A stretch of DNA of 64,000 bases, taken from positions 63,866,019 to 63,930,018 of the forward strand of contig CM049306.1 in assembly GCA_026874595.1 (NCBI GenBank), written 5' to 3'. The notes under the pieces are model-generated. The model saw only the letters and a list, made by a program, of their open reading frames with translations. It was not told where the DNA came from and made no database searches. Every line of letters starts with the position of its first letter. Position 1 is the stretch's first letter. The translations under genes and the position numbers were made by a program. Positions 1 to 13,019 of the stretch are shown in pieces. This stretch comes from Sipunculus nudus. Lineage: Eukaryota > Annelida > Sipuncula > Golfingiida > Sipunculidae.

Positions 1-1010
1 TATGTTTTTTTTCTCCCTTATTACATGTATAAAATATATACTTCATTAAAAAAATAATTTACCTGTATTTACCTGAACTCACCTGTACAGGTGAGTATGT
101 TTTTATGTGTAACCGTAACCAAAATTATCAATTTATGTTTTACATGTCTGAAAAATCAAAATATAATGGTTTTACACAGTTGACACTTGTTTATCCATAT
201 TCTTCTCAGCCACTTTTCAGCATGATTTTGTCACTGCCACAGGTAGTTAGATCAGTTGAAGAACAAAGGTACTATATACATAGGTAACTTAATTACTGTA
301 TTAAAAGCACCTGTTCTTATATCAAAATGAATTATACAGTCCATAAATAGAGAAGGTATTAATTTATAGTAACTATATTGATTAACAAGGTGTTTGCTAA
401 CATATTCAGAAAAAAAAAATAATTTACCTTTACTTACCTGTACAGGTAAACATATGTGTTATATGTTAATAATCATAGAATGTGCTCTTTGGGTCAGCAA
501 GCTTTTCAGGTGAAAAATATTTGATTTCCACATAAAAATCCAATTTATTTGCACATTCTTGTTCATTGGTGGTTCCCTTTCCAGTATTAAACCAAATCAT
601 TTACCTTTTTCTTACCTTTAATTAATAATTACCTTAAAGTGAAAAAAAAATCCTTACATTTCTCTTTTTTTATCAAAGGGTTAAAGGGTTACCTGAACAG
701 GATGAAAGGGGTCATTTTGGTGATATACCAGTGAGTGGAAATACAGTTAGTACAGATTTACCTGTTTTTACCTGTATATACCTTAGTTACATACATATCA
801 AACCAGGTATATAGAAAATAAATAAAATAACATGATGGACATATACCTGACAGTAAAAGCTGAAAATTTCACAAAGATACCTTTAACGGTTACTGAGTTA
901 ATGTCTCTTATATAGATTCATGTCAAAATGTGGAAAAAATGCAAAATAAATCTGAACAGTAGGAGTGTGACAATCCACAGGCTAATCTGAACAGTAAAGG
1001 GTTAAGAAGT
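1..1010. other. AT-rich non-coding stretch with recurring TTTACCTG motifs
   Basis: No gene is recognised. The motif TTTACCTG or a close variant recurs around positions 58, 421, 600 and 757. It is accompanied by two exact copies of the 12-base palindrome ACCTGTACAGGT at 81-92 and 436-447. Given the WASP-family exons further right on the minus strand, this is most likely intronic. A 44-codon minus-strand ORF at 466-600 is too short to call. Confidence 0.5.
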
Positions 1011-3226
1011 TTTTATCTGAATCATTTTTTTAATTACAGGTTTATAAATTTTTAATTAAAAAACCTGAAAATATAATTTAAAATATTAGAATTGTTGCAA
1101 AAGTTGCAATCATAATATATACAGAGTAAAAAACATTGGGTCATATTATGCATACACATATATTTTATTATTTTTAAATCATAAATGTTTATACTGATTT
1201 TAAAAGAAAATAATGCCACAACATGGCATCTACAAGAATATTCTTTGAATCACTATTAAAAAGTTTTGAACATTGGAGTTTTCAGGACATGCTTAATTTT
1301 ATTCACCAAAATAAAATAAAAGTAAATTTGATAAAATAAAACATCTTTTCAAATAAAGTATACACACTGTTGGTTGAATGAGGGACAAACAATATCATTG
1401 TGCTAATTACTATCCCATTTTTAATTAATTACTGGAATTAATAGTCAATTTCACACCTGGTGAAGTTTTTACTCTTCTGAAGTAAGGGATTACTTATCTC
1501 ATGAACATGCACACTTTCACAGCAATACACCACTTTGTGGACACAATTAAATGTACACTTTAATCATTGTAACCCTGGTGGTTCAATACAAAATCTAAAA
1601 TGTAGCATGTCCAAGAATAAAATAAAATACAGAAAATTATAACATTCATCTAGTTTATGCACCAGCTGGGGGATGAGTGCAGGGCAGAGGGGGAAGCCTG
1701 CTAGTAGTGGCCAAGCTGGGCCAAGGTAAGCTGCCTGGGGTGGGTTACATAATGCAAGTGAAGGCTGTACTACTAGGTGGGCTAGATGTAAACAACACTT
1801 GACATGGTGTATGAAAACATGAATAAAAGCTATTCATTCCAATCAATTTCTTTTGAAAGTTCAGATTTTAAAAGATTAAATCCTTATGCATATATGCTGG
1901 AAAAATTAAATCAACAGTGCCAAAGTTGGACAAAATTTAAGGTAATGATTTTTTATTTATGCTAATAACTTGAAAAATTTGCAAAATTCAGATCTAATTT
2001 TGGGTAAACAATTGAATCTTGATTAAATAAAGTTATATTCCTGAAAAAAAGTCTCCAGGTTCAGCAATTCTCATGTTAGGTGAGTAAATATATTTCCTGA
2101 TTTTTTTAGAATTGCATTATGTTTTGGCCCATAACTTCAAAATATTACCCAATACTGACTGAATTTTTGGTATGTTCATAGAAAATGTATAAAAGAATGT
2201 GAATACTAAATACGATCAAAAACAGATCAGTGGTTTTGATATTAGGCAGCCTTGAAGTGTAACAATGGCTTATTTTTATGGAAAACAGAGTTTTTTTTTC
2301 CTTAATATCTCGAAGGAACAAAGTCCTAATGACCCAATTTTCGGTATGGTAGGAGATTTTGGGGACATCTAAAATTATGTCAACAGCCTGGGGAGCATAG
2401 AGATGTGCACTGAATGACCTACAGTCATCAAAGTGGATTGCTTGACAATGTAAGGGTATACAACAAGAGCCTCCAAAAAAATTCAATAACTAGCCTAATT
2501 TTGCAGCTTTTATTTTCAAATTTCAGATTTTAACAGATTAAATCCTTATGTATACATGGTGTGAAAATTAAATCCACAGTACTTACAGGAAAAAAACGTG
2601 CCATGGCCAAAGTTGGGCAAAATTTAAGGTGCCAATTTTATATTTTTGCCAATATTTAAAAAAATTTAACAGATTTTGATCTAATTTTTGGTATACAATT
2701 AAATTTTGATTAATTAAAGTTGTATTACTGGAAAAAAGTCCCTACCTTTAACACTTTTGGTCTTAAGTGACCAAATATCTTCCTGATTTTTTTACAAAGT
2801 CCATTATGTTTGGGCCCATAACTTTTTTTAAATTATATAATACTGACTTAATATCTGGCATGTACATAGGAACTATATAGAGGAATATTTATGGTAAATA
2901 TGAAGAAAACCAGATGAGTCGTTTTGATATTAGGCAGTCCTGAAGTGTGAAATTAGATTTCTAATAAAAAATTGAGGTTTTTCCTTAATATCTCAAAGGA
3001 AAGAAGTCCTATTGACCCAATTTTTGGCATTGTAGGAGATTATAGGGACATCTAACTGTATGCCAAAATTCAGATTTGTAGGTCTAACGGTGTCGAAACG
3101 TGCCAGTCTTACGGACGGACATCCAGACGGATGGACGGACGGACGGACGGCACGACAGACAGACGGACGACGGACAATGGACCATGACTATAGCTCAGAT
3201 GACTTATAGTCAGCTGAGCTAAAAAA
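1011..3226 (+). mobile_element. Non-autonomous Helentron-type element, family A copy 1 (5' end unclear)
   Basis: The sequence matches 14385-14580 and 18891-20211, the outer parts of the second family A copy. Its core holds two diverged tandem monomers of about 685 bp; the shared phrase 'caaagttgg(a/g)caaaattt' appears near 1923 and 2608. The right end has a (GACG)n-type microsatellite (about 3117-3171), then a hairpin in which AGCTCAG pairs with CTGAGCT, then an A-run at 3221. This layout of tandem core, ACGG-type microsatellite, terminal hairpin and no obvious target duplication is that described for bivalve pearl/HINE elements. No coding capacity is seen. The left boundary is uncertain because the 'ACCCATGGGTCAC' start seen in other copies is missing. 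Confidence 0.65.
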
Positions 3227-4210
3227 AGGATAAAAGGTGATGCTGCCAGTTTCTGGTAAATGACAACACTATCCAAGATCTTCAGTCAACTTGATTTTTT
3301 GGATCAATCCATGCAATAATTCTTGAGATAAAAAAGAATTTGTGTGATTTTCCCCCAAAAATTGACCTATTCAAGGTCAAGGTCACTCTCCAAGAAAAGG
3401 TCATGATCCAATTTTATACAGGCTTTCTCCTCTCATCCATATTTATGCACATGTCAAGTTTATTAAAGGTCTGCAAAATATTTTTTGAGTTATCTTGCCT
3501 GAATGAAATCGCTGTGGTGGAGATGGCACTACCATGCCTAAACCATAGTATCCTGACTTTGTCTGGGGATACAGGGACATATGATGTGGGCTGCTTCTGA
3601 TTATTTATATAATTATGTTCTTGTCAATATTAATTTGAAGTGAAACTGGTATTAGTAATATTAGTAATGTAGTATTTTAACGAGACAAAAGGAGACTAAA
3701 TTTAACTCTTTATTATTTATCAATATAATTCAATGCATGTTCACATGCATAAATTCATATGGACTACATGAACTATTCCTTGCCTGCCAAGCTTGATATA
3801 GTTCAAATGTTTCTTTTCACCCAGGTATTCAAAAGTCAACAGTCAAAACATGTACACTTATGGTACAAAATATGCAGGGTATCAGTATTTATGGTTGACT
3901 TTGATACACCATTCCTTTATTGGTAATTAAAAATCATATGAGAATATGTAAAGGTTGATACACAGATGTATGCCTGTGAATATTTCTTTGTATTTTTCAG
4001 TCTTTTCTTCTGTTAAATGTATATAATAATCTTCTGATCTTTTTTAAAAAAGATTTTTTGAGGGATGAAAAAATCTGATCCATCTTGTTCTTGTTTACTG
4101 AGGCTGACATTGGGATGGGGTTCGGAGAAGGAAACAATGAGGGCAGCAAGGAGGGGTGGATGTAGAGAGAAAAGGAGAGAGGGGGAGAGGGGGGGGGGGG
4201 GGGTTGGAGC
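3227..4210. other. Non-coding spacer with a purine-rich G-run
   Basis: No gene is recognised. At 3340-3600 a short open frame runs through sequence of the diverged 'aaggtcaaggtcac' repeat style and is not convincing. From about 4127 to 4206 one strand is almost purely purine and ends in a G homopolymer of about 16 bases. Such tracts can form triplex or quadruplex structures and are often unstable in assemblies. Confidence 0.4.
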
Positions 4211-5266
4211 ATTCAAAAGTACCTAAATCTAAAATAAAAATCTAAAATAGTATGAAATGTAGATAAAGTCTGAGAGGAAGAGGTAATCTAGGCCATGGTT
4301 GTTTGATATGATTGAAACTTCAGAAACCACTACCCTTGGATCATTTCTGTGCCATATTTAACGATATGGCCAGATGGTTTCAGAGAAGTAGTTTTTTGTA
4401 GCCCTCAGTATGATACCTGCACTGATGACCCCCATACAAAAAAGGCTGATGCAGGTGGCGCCACCAATACCTCAATTTCAGATATGACTCATGTGAAGAA
4501 CATTGGCATAAAATTTGGTTATGATAGCTCCAGCCGTTTCTGAGACTGTAATTTTAGTATGCTTTTTTGGACAGATGACTAAGTTCAACTTCCTGTAACT
4601 TGACCAAAAATCAGTGAACTTAAACCATTCGAACAAACTTGAGAGAGATTGTTCCAGGGATCATTTCTGTGAAATATTGGACAATTTGGCTGAACAGTTT
4701 CCGAGAAGAAGATTTTTAAAGGTTTTTAAGCTTTTTCCAAATAAAATCTAAGAAAATGCAGTTAGCCAAAAAATAAACATAATACGATAGAGTTTTTTAG
4801 ATGACTCATCTTTTGCAGAAAATTTTGTAATGCTTACTCTTGCCATTTTCAAGATAGTAAAGCCTAACGTACAGACGCTGGATGATGGACGCCGGACGAC
4901 GCTAAATCATTGCATAAGCTCACAGATTCGCTAAAAATGCAGGTGTCGCCACCAGTCAGCAGAAACTGATAAAACAATCCATGATCAATATTCATTCAAA
5001 GAATCATGAGGATCAATGCATAAAATGTTCAGATAGCTTTTGTATCAAATTTTCCATTATTCTGGGGTGGGGGGGGGTGGTACTTCAAAACCCCATAGCT
5101 CAGAGGTTTTGGGTAACAGAGACCAAATTTTAGGTTTCCAAGAAAACATTTCATGGGCCTCCCTGTATTTTAATATATAAGATTCTAGGCCCAGTTGTTG
5201 TAATTTGTGCCCTATTACCAAAGGACCACATCTTTTAAGGTCTCAAAAATAGAGAAAAAAAATTGA
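4211..5266 (+). repeat. Diverged interspersed repeat (family F) plus one 335-bp-type monomer
   Basis: Positions 4330-4930 resemble 27162-27800 and part of 28261-28693. Shared phrases include 'gcaggtggcgcc' and 'cagatgactaagttcaact', and the segment ends with 'gccggacgacgctaaat' and 'cgctaaaaat'. From about 4935 to 5266 there is a single copy of the monomer that is tandemly arrayed at 55-57.3 kb (phrases 'gccaccagt', 'atgatcaatat', 'gcccagttgt'). There is no coding potential. The small open frame at 4349-4543 is repeat sequence. Confidence 0.5.
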
Positions 5267-8200
5267 AACAAGGGACCTATGGGTCACAGCGCTAAGCTGT
5301 TATATATGATAAAAAAATATGATTTAGAAATGAGTCACATGCTAGTTTTGTGTGGTAATAAGTATAAGCTGTATTATGAGTTGTTGTTGTTTAGCTTATG
5401 TATGATTTTGATAGTACCGTAAAAGTCGTTGCAGAAGTCGCATCCTTATTACAAGTCGCACCCCGACTTTTAGGATCCCCCACGTGAAAAGCCGTTCAAG
5501 TTTGGTTTCAGGAAAAGTCCATAATATAGGTCGCACCCGCACTTCATAGGCGTCCCAACCACCTGATACTCAAGGAATTTAAGTGTCATTCCTTGTGGTG
5601 CAAGACCACAACCAACGTCCCCGTAGTACTGTGGTTTAAAAACTAGATAAACCATTTAAACATAAAATAAATTGGACAACTTTAATACAATGCTTATTTT
5701 CAAGGAATAAAAACAGAATCATTACATATAAAGTCGGGGTTCAATTGTCAGTGAGATTTGTACAGTGCCAGAGTCAGCTGCGTCGGATAACATTTTGTGC
5801 TGTGAAACGATGTCATTATTGCCGTTTATTACTAGGTTAAGTAACATTAGAATGCAATTATCCAGTTAAATAATACTATCACAATCGGGCAACTCTTTAA
5901 ATCGTTAAAGATCGTCATAAGTATGGTGGATTCATTAGACTATGATTAGTTTGCGCACGCGTGACGAGTCCCAATCCGTCGCATTGGACATATTTTGAAT
6001 TGAAGACAACTGAAGGATGGAAAGAATAATTTAGATTGAATTTATTCACCTAATTTCAGAAAAGGGCTCTAAAACTGAATTAAGTAACCCTTGAATAAAT
6101 TGTTACAACTTACCATCAAGGCGCGGCACATGCACAGTATTACTGAAATGTCAGTCAGCAAGGGGATAATGAACGCTTTATTGACCGGTCAGTTAAATGT
6201 AAAATAAACATGATTGAATTTACGGGTATTATATTTACTGAGACTAATGATTTTATTCTTTGATAATATCTGGAAAGCCCAATTACCGTCGCTATCAGTT
6301 ATTATATTCAAATGGCTTAGATGTATGGCAAACTCAGCCGTGTTGAACCAGATCCGTCATGACACCAAACGATGCCGGTTCCTGTGGAATTTAGGTACGT
6401 ATGTGGCAATTTCAGTAAATCAAATATATATCTGTATGGTGTTTGTTATTTCATTTTATTTATTAATGTGTCTTCGTAAAAAAAATCATGAATACGTCAA
6501 CGCACGATTGACCGTAATGCATGCGTGCTGCCATATTGTTGACCGAACATACGATCGTCATGAATGAAAAACGGGTAAAACATGAAACAAATCGTATATT
6601 TGCAGCTCACGTGAAACGTTATAATATTGTTATCCAATACGCTTGAAAACCACGAGACGGTGACGGTGACCTGATGGTTCTTAATATTGGAGTTTATAAC
6701 TGTGGATATTAGTCACGAAGGCTTAGTTGACCTGGGGATGTAAAGGTCATTGCACGGGTGACCTGGGGCTTGAACTTCCGCTACACGGCTTCAAAGGTCA
6801 GCTGGTACCATAGCGATCAACCGGACAGGCAATAGAATTCACGACGTGTCTGTAGTGGATCAAGCTTGAATCTGACGCAACTTGACATGTATAAACGGAT
6901 ATGGAACCTCGAGTTTTTCATAATAACACGCATACCCATAAAGATTAAACGGAGAGAAAATGTACATCAAAGAGCGGCAGACTGGCATATGCGTCAAATT
7001 GATTCATGATATAACAGTAACGCAGATTAGGAAGTGTCACTTGAATTGCGACTTGTCAGTACGGGTAGGCCTTAAACTGGGCAAATTTATAATTTGTATT
7101 TCATGTTAATAAAATGAGAATTATACCAGTTCACAAAATATAAGGAAGGTTTTTATAAGAGATTGTTAAAGGTGTAAAATATTGGGGAAAGACGTTTCAC
7201 AAAGCAATGGCTAGAAGTATCGCCGATTATCGCTCAACTGCCGTTGTCCCACATATGGGGAAAGCTGACTGAGACGAGATAAGTACGTATTATAAGTCGC
7301 ACCCTGACTTTGCTAGAAAATTCTTGTTTTTAGAATTCCATTTCCTAGTACAAGTTGCGACTTCTGCAACGACTTTTACGGTACCTTTGGAGACAGAGAA
7401 GAGGATTGATTTCATTTATTTTATTAACAAATGGAGTACTATTGTCACACAGATTTTGACTTGGCCATATAACTTATAAGCAGAACATATAATATAAGAG
7501 TTTAACTATTAATTAAAAAAATTACAAATATTGTCCCAAATATAATTTTTATTAAAAATAATAAGAGAATCTTATGATTTTTTAAAATGAAATATAACTG
7601 AAATGATTATTAAAATAATATTAAAGAATATATTCATGAATGCATTCATGAATACATTTTGAAAGTATTTGCACTGGTATTCATATACTTTCATTTTTAC
7701 CTGAATTCCCGTTCTTTATGCAAGAAATTTTATAATGGAGTACATATTCATATTCGTATTTAAATACAATTGCAAATTAATCGCACCATGTCAGGTATTT
7801 ATTCAGTTTTCACCAAACAATGATGTTGAGAATCCAGAATATACAAAATTCACACATTTAAATAATGATCATAAGTACCTGGTTTTATGGCTTTTATTTA
7901 TATTTAAAAAAATAATGTAATATATTCATTTTGGACTAATTTCACATCAATGTACACACTGGACACAGTAGGAATCTAGATTAATATTATCAACTGCATC
8001 TTTGTCTATCATTAATTTCCTTCATATGATCCCCAATCATTAGTAATGAATAATATGATTTACTTCTTTATCATTAAAATTGAACTGAAAAATACCATAG
8101 GTGACTGCATGGTGTTATTTGGAATACATGACATTCTATCAATCGATACAAGATTCTTATATCATCAGTAACTGCAAGTTAATTTCCTGTTATTATAAAC

Positions 8201-9884
8201 TAACAAATTCCTTTTCTATTTTTCTTTAATTTGTTATTAAAAACCAACACAAATTTATTAATTTATTGTTTATTGTTATGTTGTTGGTTAAAACTACTAG
8301 ATGAGTTGGGTTGGACACCTGGATCAACTGTGGCTGGCCATTATATAATAAGCTGCCTGGAGCCCCAGTTTATGCCTCGCGTCAAGCATGCATAATTTGC
8401 TGAAAGTTCAACAAGGTCAACATACAGGTGACTCAAGAGGGGCTGGAGAGGGCCAAAGTCTGACATGGTCTCATAGAAACATTAACAAAAGCTACAATTT
8501 TTGGCCAATTTCTTTCAGCTTTCTAAACTAAAAAGCTGAAATCCTTATGTGTGCATGACATGAAAATTATATCAACAGTGCTCACAGGAATCAAACGTGC
8601 CATGGTCAAAGTTGAGAAAAATATAAGGTACTAATTTTATATTTATACTAATAACTTATAAAATCTGAAAAATTCAGAACTAATTTTGGGTATTCAATTC
8701 AATCTTGATTAAATAATGTTACATCCCTGACAAAAAAATCTCTAGCTTCAGCAATCTCCTTGTTAAGGGAGTAAATTATTTCTTGATTTTTTACAAAGTG
8801 CATTATGTTTGCGCCCATAACTTAAAACAGTTATGCAATACTGACATCATATCTGGCATGTGCATAGAGAATGTATAGAAAAATATGTATATTATATATG
8901 ATTAAAGTCAGATCAGTTGTTTTGATATTAGGCAGTCTTGAAGTGTAACAATTGGTTTTTAATGGAAAAATGAAGTTTTTCATTAATATCTCGAAGGTAT
9001 TAAGTCCTAGTGACCAAATTCTTGGCATGGTAGGGGATTTTGGAGACATCTATTTGTATGCCAAATTTTAGGAACTGAAAGCTGAAGCTGGGGAGCTGAG
9101 CTCTTGCAAACTGCATAACACTAACTTGATGTAAACAATGTGTTACATGGTGTTTGAAAACTTGAATAAAATCTACAGTTTTTGATCAACTGGTTTCAAA
9201 TTTTTGGTGTTAACAGACAAAATGCTAACAAAAACATGCTGTGAAAATTAAATCCACAGTACTTACAGGAAAAAAACGTGCCATGGTCAAAGTTGGGCTA
9301 AATTTAAGGTACCAATTTTTTATTTTTGTTAATATTTTAAAAAAATTTAAAAGATTTTGATCTAATTTTGGGTATACAATTTAATTTTGATTAATTAAAG
9401 TTATATTACTGGAAAAAAAGTCCATAGCTTTAACATGTTTTGTGTTAAGTGATCAAATATCTTTCCTGATTTTTTACAAAATGCATTATGTTTGGGCTCA
9501 TTACTTTTTTAAATTATATAATACAGACATAATTTCTGGCATGTACATAGGAACTATATAGAGGAATATTTATGGTAAATATGAGGAAAAACAGTTGAGT
9601 CGTTTTGATATGAGGCCGTCCTGAAGTGTGAAAATAGGTTTTTAATAAAAAATTGAGGTATTTCCTTAATTTCTCAAAGGAACAAAGTCGCAAAGACCCA
9701 GTTTTCAGCTTGGTAGGAGATCTTGGGGACATCTAACATTATGCCGAATTTTGGATTCCTAGGTCTTACGGTTTCAAAACGTGCCACATCTACGGACGGA
9801 CGGACGGACGGACGGACAGACGGACGGACGACGGACAATGGACCACGACTATAGCTCAGATGACTTATAGTCAGCTGAGCTAAA
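5267..9884 (+). mobile_element. Family B non-autonomous element, copy i (split by a 1965-bp transposon)
   Basis: The left end reads 'aacaagggacctatgggtca', close to the palindromic GACCCATGGGTC start of other copies. The right end, 9788-9884, has (ACGG)n, a hairpin and 'gctaaaa'. Without the TA-flanked insertion at 5417-7381 the element is about 2.65 kb, matching copies ii (15409-18020) and iii (28694-34047). Two core monomers lie about 680 bp apart (near 8607 and 9288). 'GCTnAGCTG' near the start and 'CAGCTGAGC' near the end are subterminal inverted repeats. Small open frames inside it (7735-7920, 8831-9049, 9514-9732) recur only because the repeat recurs. It lies downstream of WASP exon 2 on the minus strand, so it is probably in intron 2. 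Confidence 0.7.
5417..7381 (-). mobile_element. 1965-bp non-autonomous TA-targeting DNA transposon, copy 1
   Basis: Both ends read CCGTAAAAGTCGTTGCAGAA inward; the terminal inverted repeat is about 26 bp. It is flanked by TA at 5415-5416 and 7382-7383. The uninterrupted site, 'gatagtacctttggag', survives in the family B copy at 15554, so the insertion is precise. A second copy of exactly 1965 bp lies inverted at 22642-24606 with only a few mismatches noticed. TA duplication points to the Tc1/mariner-pogo (IS630) superfamily. No transposase is recognisable. A 117-codon frame at 6214-6567 is identical in the other copy but matches no family I know. Subterminal 'AAGTCGCACCC' phrases recur at both ends. 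Confidence 0.8.
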
Positions 9885-10103
9885 AAATTGAGGTTTTTCC
9901 TTAATTCCTCAAAGGAAAAAAGTCGCAAAGACCCAGTTTTCTGCTTGGTAGGAGATCTTGGGGACATCTAACACTATGCCGAATTTTGGATTCCTAGGTC
10001 TTACGGTTTCAAAATGTGCCACATCTATGGACGGACAGACGGACGGACAACGGACAATGGACCACGACTATAGCTCAGATGACTTATAGTCAGCTGAGCT
10101 AAA
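9885..10103 (+). repeat. Extra truncated 3' end of a family B element
   Basis: This segment repeats the last ~215 bp of the preceding element: the 'cttaat(t)cctcaaagg' phrase, the 'ggtaggagatcttggggac' phrase, a shorter ACGG microsatellite, and the same hairpin and 'gctaaaa' end. It follows directly in the same orientation, making two 3' termini in tandem. This is the pattern expected from end read-through or partial duplication of a rolling-circle element. Confidence 0.65.
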
Positions 10104-11490
10104 AATTGATTAATTTATTGTTTATTGTTATGTTATTGGTTAAAACTACTAGATGAGTTGGGTTGGACACCTGGATCAACTGTGGCTGGCCATAAGCTGC
10201 CTGGCTGCACCAGTATATGCCTTGCCTCAAGCGTGCATAATTTGCTGAAAGTTCAACAAGGTCAACATACAGGTGACTCAAGAGTGGCTGGAGAGAGCCA
10301 AGGTCTGACATGGTCTCATAAAAACATTAATAAAAGCTACAATTTTTGGCCAATTTCTTTCAGCTTACTAAACTAAAAAGCTGAAATCCTTATGTGTGCA
10401 TGATATGAAAATTATATAAACAGAGCTCACATGAAACAAAAGTGAAATGGACAAATTTGGGCAAAATTTAAGGTACTAATTTTATATTTATACTAATAAC
10501 TTATAAAATTTTAAAAATTCAGAACTAATTTTGGGTATTCAAATGAATCTTGATTAAATAATGTTACATCCCTGACAAAAAATCTCTAGCTTAAGCAAGC
10601 CCCTTGTTAAGGGAGTAAATATATTTCTTGATTTTTTACAAAGTGCATTATGTTTGGGCCCATAACTTAAAACAATTACGCAATACTGACATCATTTCTG
10701 GCATGTGCACAGAGAATGTATAGAAAAACATGTATATTATATATGATTAAAGTCAGATCAGTGGTTTTGATATTAGGCAGTACTGAAGTGTAACAATGGG
10801 TTTTTAATTGAAAAATTAAGTTTTTCATTAATATCTCAAAGGTATTAAGTCCTAGTGACCTAATTCTTGGCATGGTAGGGAATTTCGGAGACATCTAATT
10901 GTATGCCAAATTTTAGGAACTGAGAGCTTAAGCTGGGGAGCTGAGCTCTTGCAAACTGCATAACACTAGCCTGATGTAAACAATATGTTACATGGTGCTT
11001 GAAAACTTGAATAAAATCTACAGTTTTTGATCAACTAGTTTCAAATTTTTGGTGTTAACAGACAAAATGCTAACAAAAACATGCTGAGAAAATTTAATCC
11101 ACAGTACTTACAGGAAAAAAACGTGCCATGGTCAAAATTGGGCAAAATTTAAGGTACCAATTTTTTATTTTTGTTAATATTTTAAAAAATTTAAAAGATT
11201 TTGAACTAATTTTGGGTATACAATTTAATTTTGATTAATTAAAGTTATATTACTTGAAAAAAGGTCCATAGCTTTAACTAGTTTTGTGTTAAGTGATCAA
11301 ATATCTTTCCTGATTTTTTACATAATGCATTATGTTCTGGCCCATAACTTTCTTAAATTATATAATACAGACATAATTTCAGGCATGTATATAGGAACTA
11401 TATAGAGGAATATTTATGGTAAATATGGGGTAAAACAGATGAGTGGTTTTGATATTAGGCAGCCCTGAAGTGTGAAAATAGGTTTTTAAT
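10104..11490 (+). repeat. Internal fragment of family B
   Basis: It begins at the block 'tgagttgggttggacacctg', equivalent to 8300, 16468 and 31325 in the three full copies. It runs through both ~684-bp monomers ('ggcaaaattt' near 10455 and 11139), then stops abruptly at about 11490 where family D starts with 'aacaaggcctacaggcct'. It therefore lacks a 3' terminus and was probably cut off by the family D insertion. No genes; ORFs here are repeat-derived. Confidence 0.6.
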
Positions 11491-12862
11491 AAACAAGGCC
11501 TACAGGCCTAATGCGAACCTGTGCATTGGGAAATACACCAGGTATAATGCTTCAATGCTGGACCATTACTTTTCATGTAAATGAACTATGCAAGTACTAA
11601 ACATTTTGAATAAGAAACAATTACACAAACATCACTGCTCAAATTCTGGCATAGGTGCACACAACACTAAAAAGATTGTAGCTGGCACCACCAGTCTTGT
11701 ATACAACGAAGCTATCAGAGATATATACATATGCCCAATATCAGACTGATATATCAAACCCCTTCTGAGAAAAACGTGTGCAAAAGTCATGGTAGGTGGC
11801 GACACCTGTCTTGTGAGCAAGAAAGCCATCAAAGACACATAGACAGGTCAAAATATTAGGCCAATACATCAAACTTACCTTGAGTCTGATGCATGGGGCT
11901 GACCAGGCTTAGGTGAGAAAGGCTGTTGCCCCGAGTGAACTGTGACAAATTGCTTGTTCAGACAACTGCACTGAGTGAACTCATGACCTGCACCTGGCTA
12001 GACTGAGTGAACTTTTGACCTGTACCTGGCTGCACTGAGTGAACTCTTGACCTGTTGTATAATCTGACACAGTTGGCAGTCTGCCAAAGCTATAAATAGA
12101 ATGCAGCTACTGCACTGAGTGAACTCCTGACCCATACCTGGCTGCACTGAGTGAACTCTTGACCTGTTGCCTATTCTGATACAGTTGGCAGTCTGCCAAA
12201 GCTATAAATAGATCCAGACTGACCTTAGACCTTGTGACCCATAATCAAATAGAATCTTCCCCTTTTGGCAGGGAAGCCACATGTGGAAGATAAAAGGTTT
12301 GGGGTGAGGAGTTTGGCTTAAAATGCATCCACAATCTTTAGTGGTGGGCCATATACAAGTCAAATCTGAAACCAATATGTCAAACCAAACTGGAGTTAGC
12401 ATCTGCAACAAATTTGTGGACAGATGGCCCCTGTGACCTTGCCCTTTAATCTTGTGCCAAAAAATTTAATAAGGGTCTTCCCCTATTGGCTGGTCAGCTA
12501 TATGCCACCAGTTTTTGCGAACCGACATAACCAGTCATGGTCAAGATTCAAGGCAAAATTCATGGCAATCCATGCATTATTTACAAAGATCATGGAGGTT
12601 TTGTACCAAAAATATAATTATTCTGGCAGTAGCCCAATAGCTCTTAGGATATCTTTAGGTACAGTGACCTAATTTCAGCCTTCAAAAGAGATTATTATTG
12701 ACATCCCTGGATCTTCAGTTAGAAGTATTCTAGGGACGGTGGCCACAATTTGTGCCCTGCTAACAGACATGTGGATGGCACAGCGGCCGGCCGGACAAAG
12801 GACAAAGCAGCATACCAATACCTCAGTTGACTTTCAGTTACCTGAGCAGGCCGAGCTAAAAC
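11491..12862 (+). mobile_element. Family D non-autonomous element, copy 1
   Basis: It starts 'aacaaggcctacaggcctaa' and ends 'gccgagctaaaac', preceded by a short 'cggccggccggacaaagg' stretch. So it has the same architecture as families A and B with different sequence. The core carries irregular repeats of 'ctgcactgagtgaactc', roughly 35-130 bp apart, at about 11970-12170. A second copy starts at 20444 and is cut by the DIRS element near 21825. Apparent ORFs (11632-11838, 12202-12411, 12424-12672) are not conserved as proteins between the two copies. Confidence 0.6.
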
Positions 12863-13019
12863 ACAATGTAAAGGTCTAATTGGTAAAATGTTTTAGAGGA
12901 ATTATATGAGACAAGCACCCATGCAATTCAGGTTTCACACCTAGGCACAAGGTTTCCTATCAGTTTTTGCAAGTGTCATCAGACCTGCCTTATAACCTGT
13001 GTTAAGGCCTTTAACTTAC

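Noticed and set aside
466-600. 44-codon minus ORF (MIWFNTGKGTTNEQ...) with protein-like composition
   Set aside because: Too short to separate from chance in this AT-rich DNA. No splice sites and no family match; it could not be tied to the WASP gene.
6214-6567. 117-codon ORF identical at 23456-23809
   Set aside because: Identity is explained by the whole 1965-bp transposon being duplicated recently. No domain is recognisable and there is no sign of coding constraint, so it is mentioned only within the element entries.
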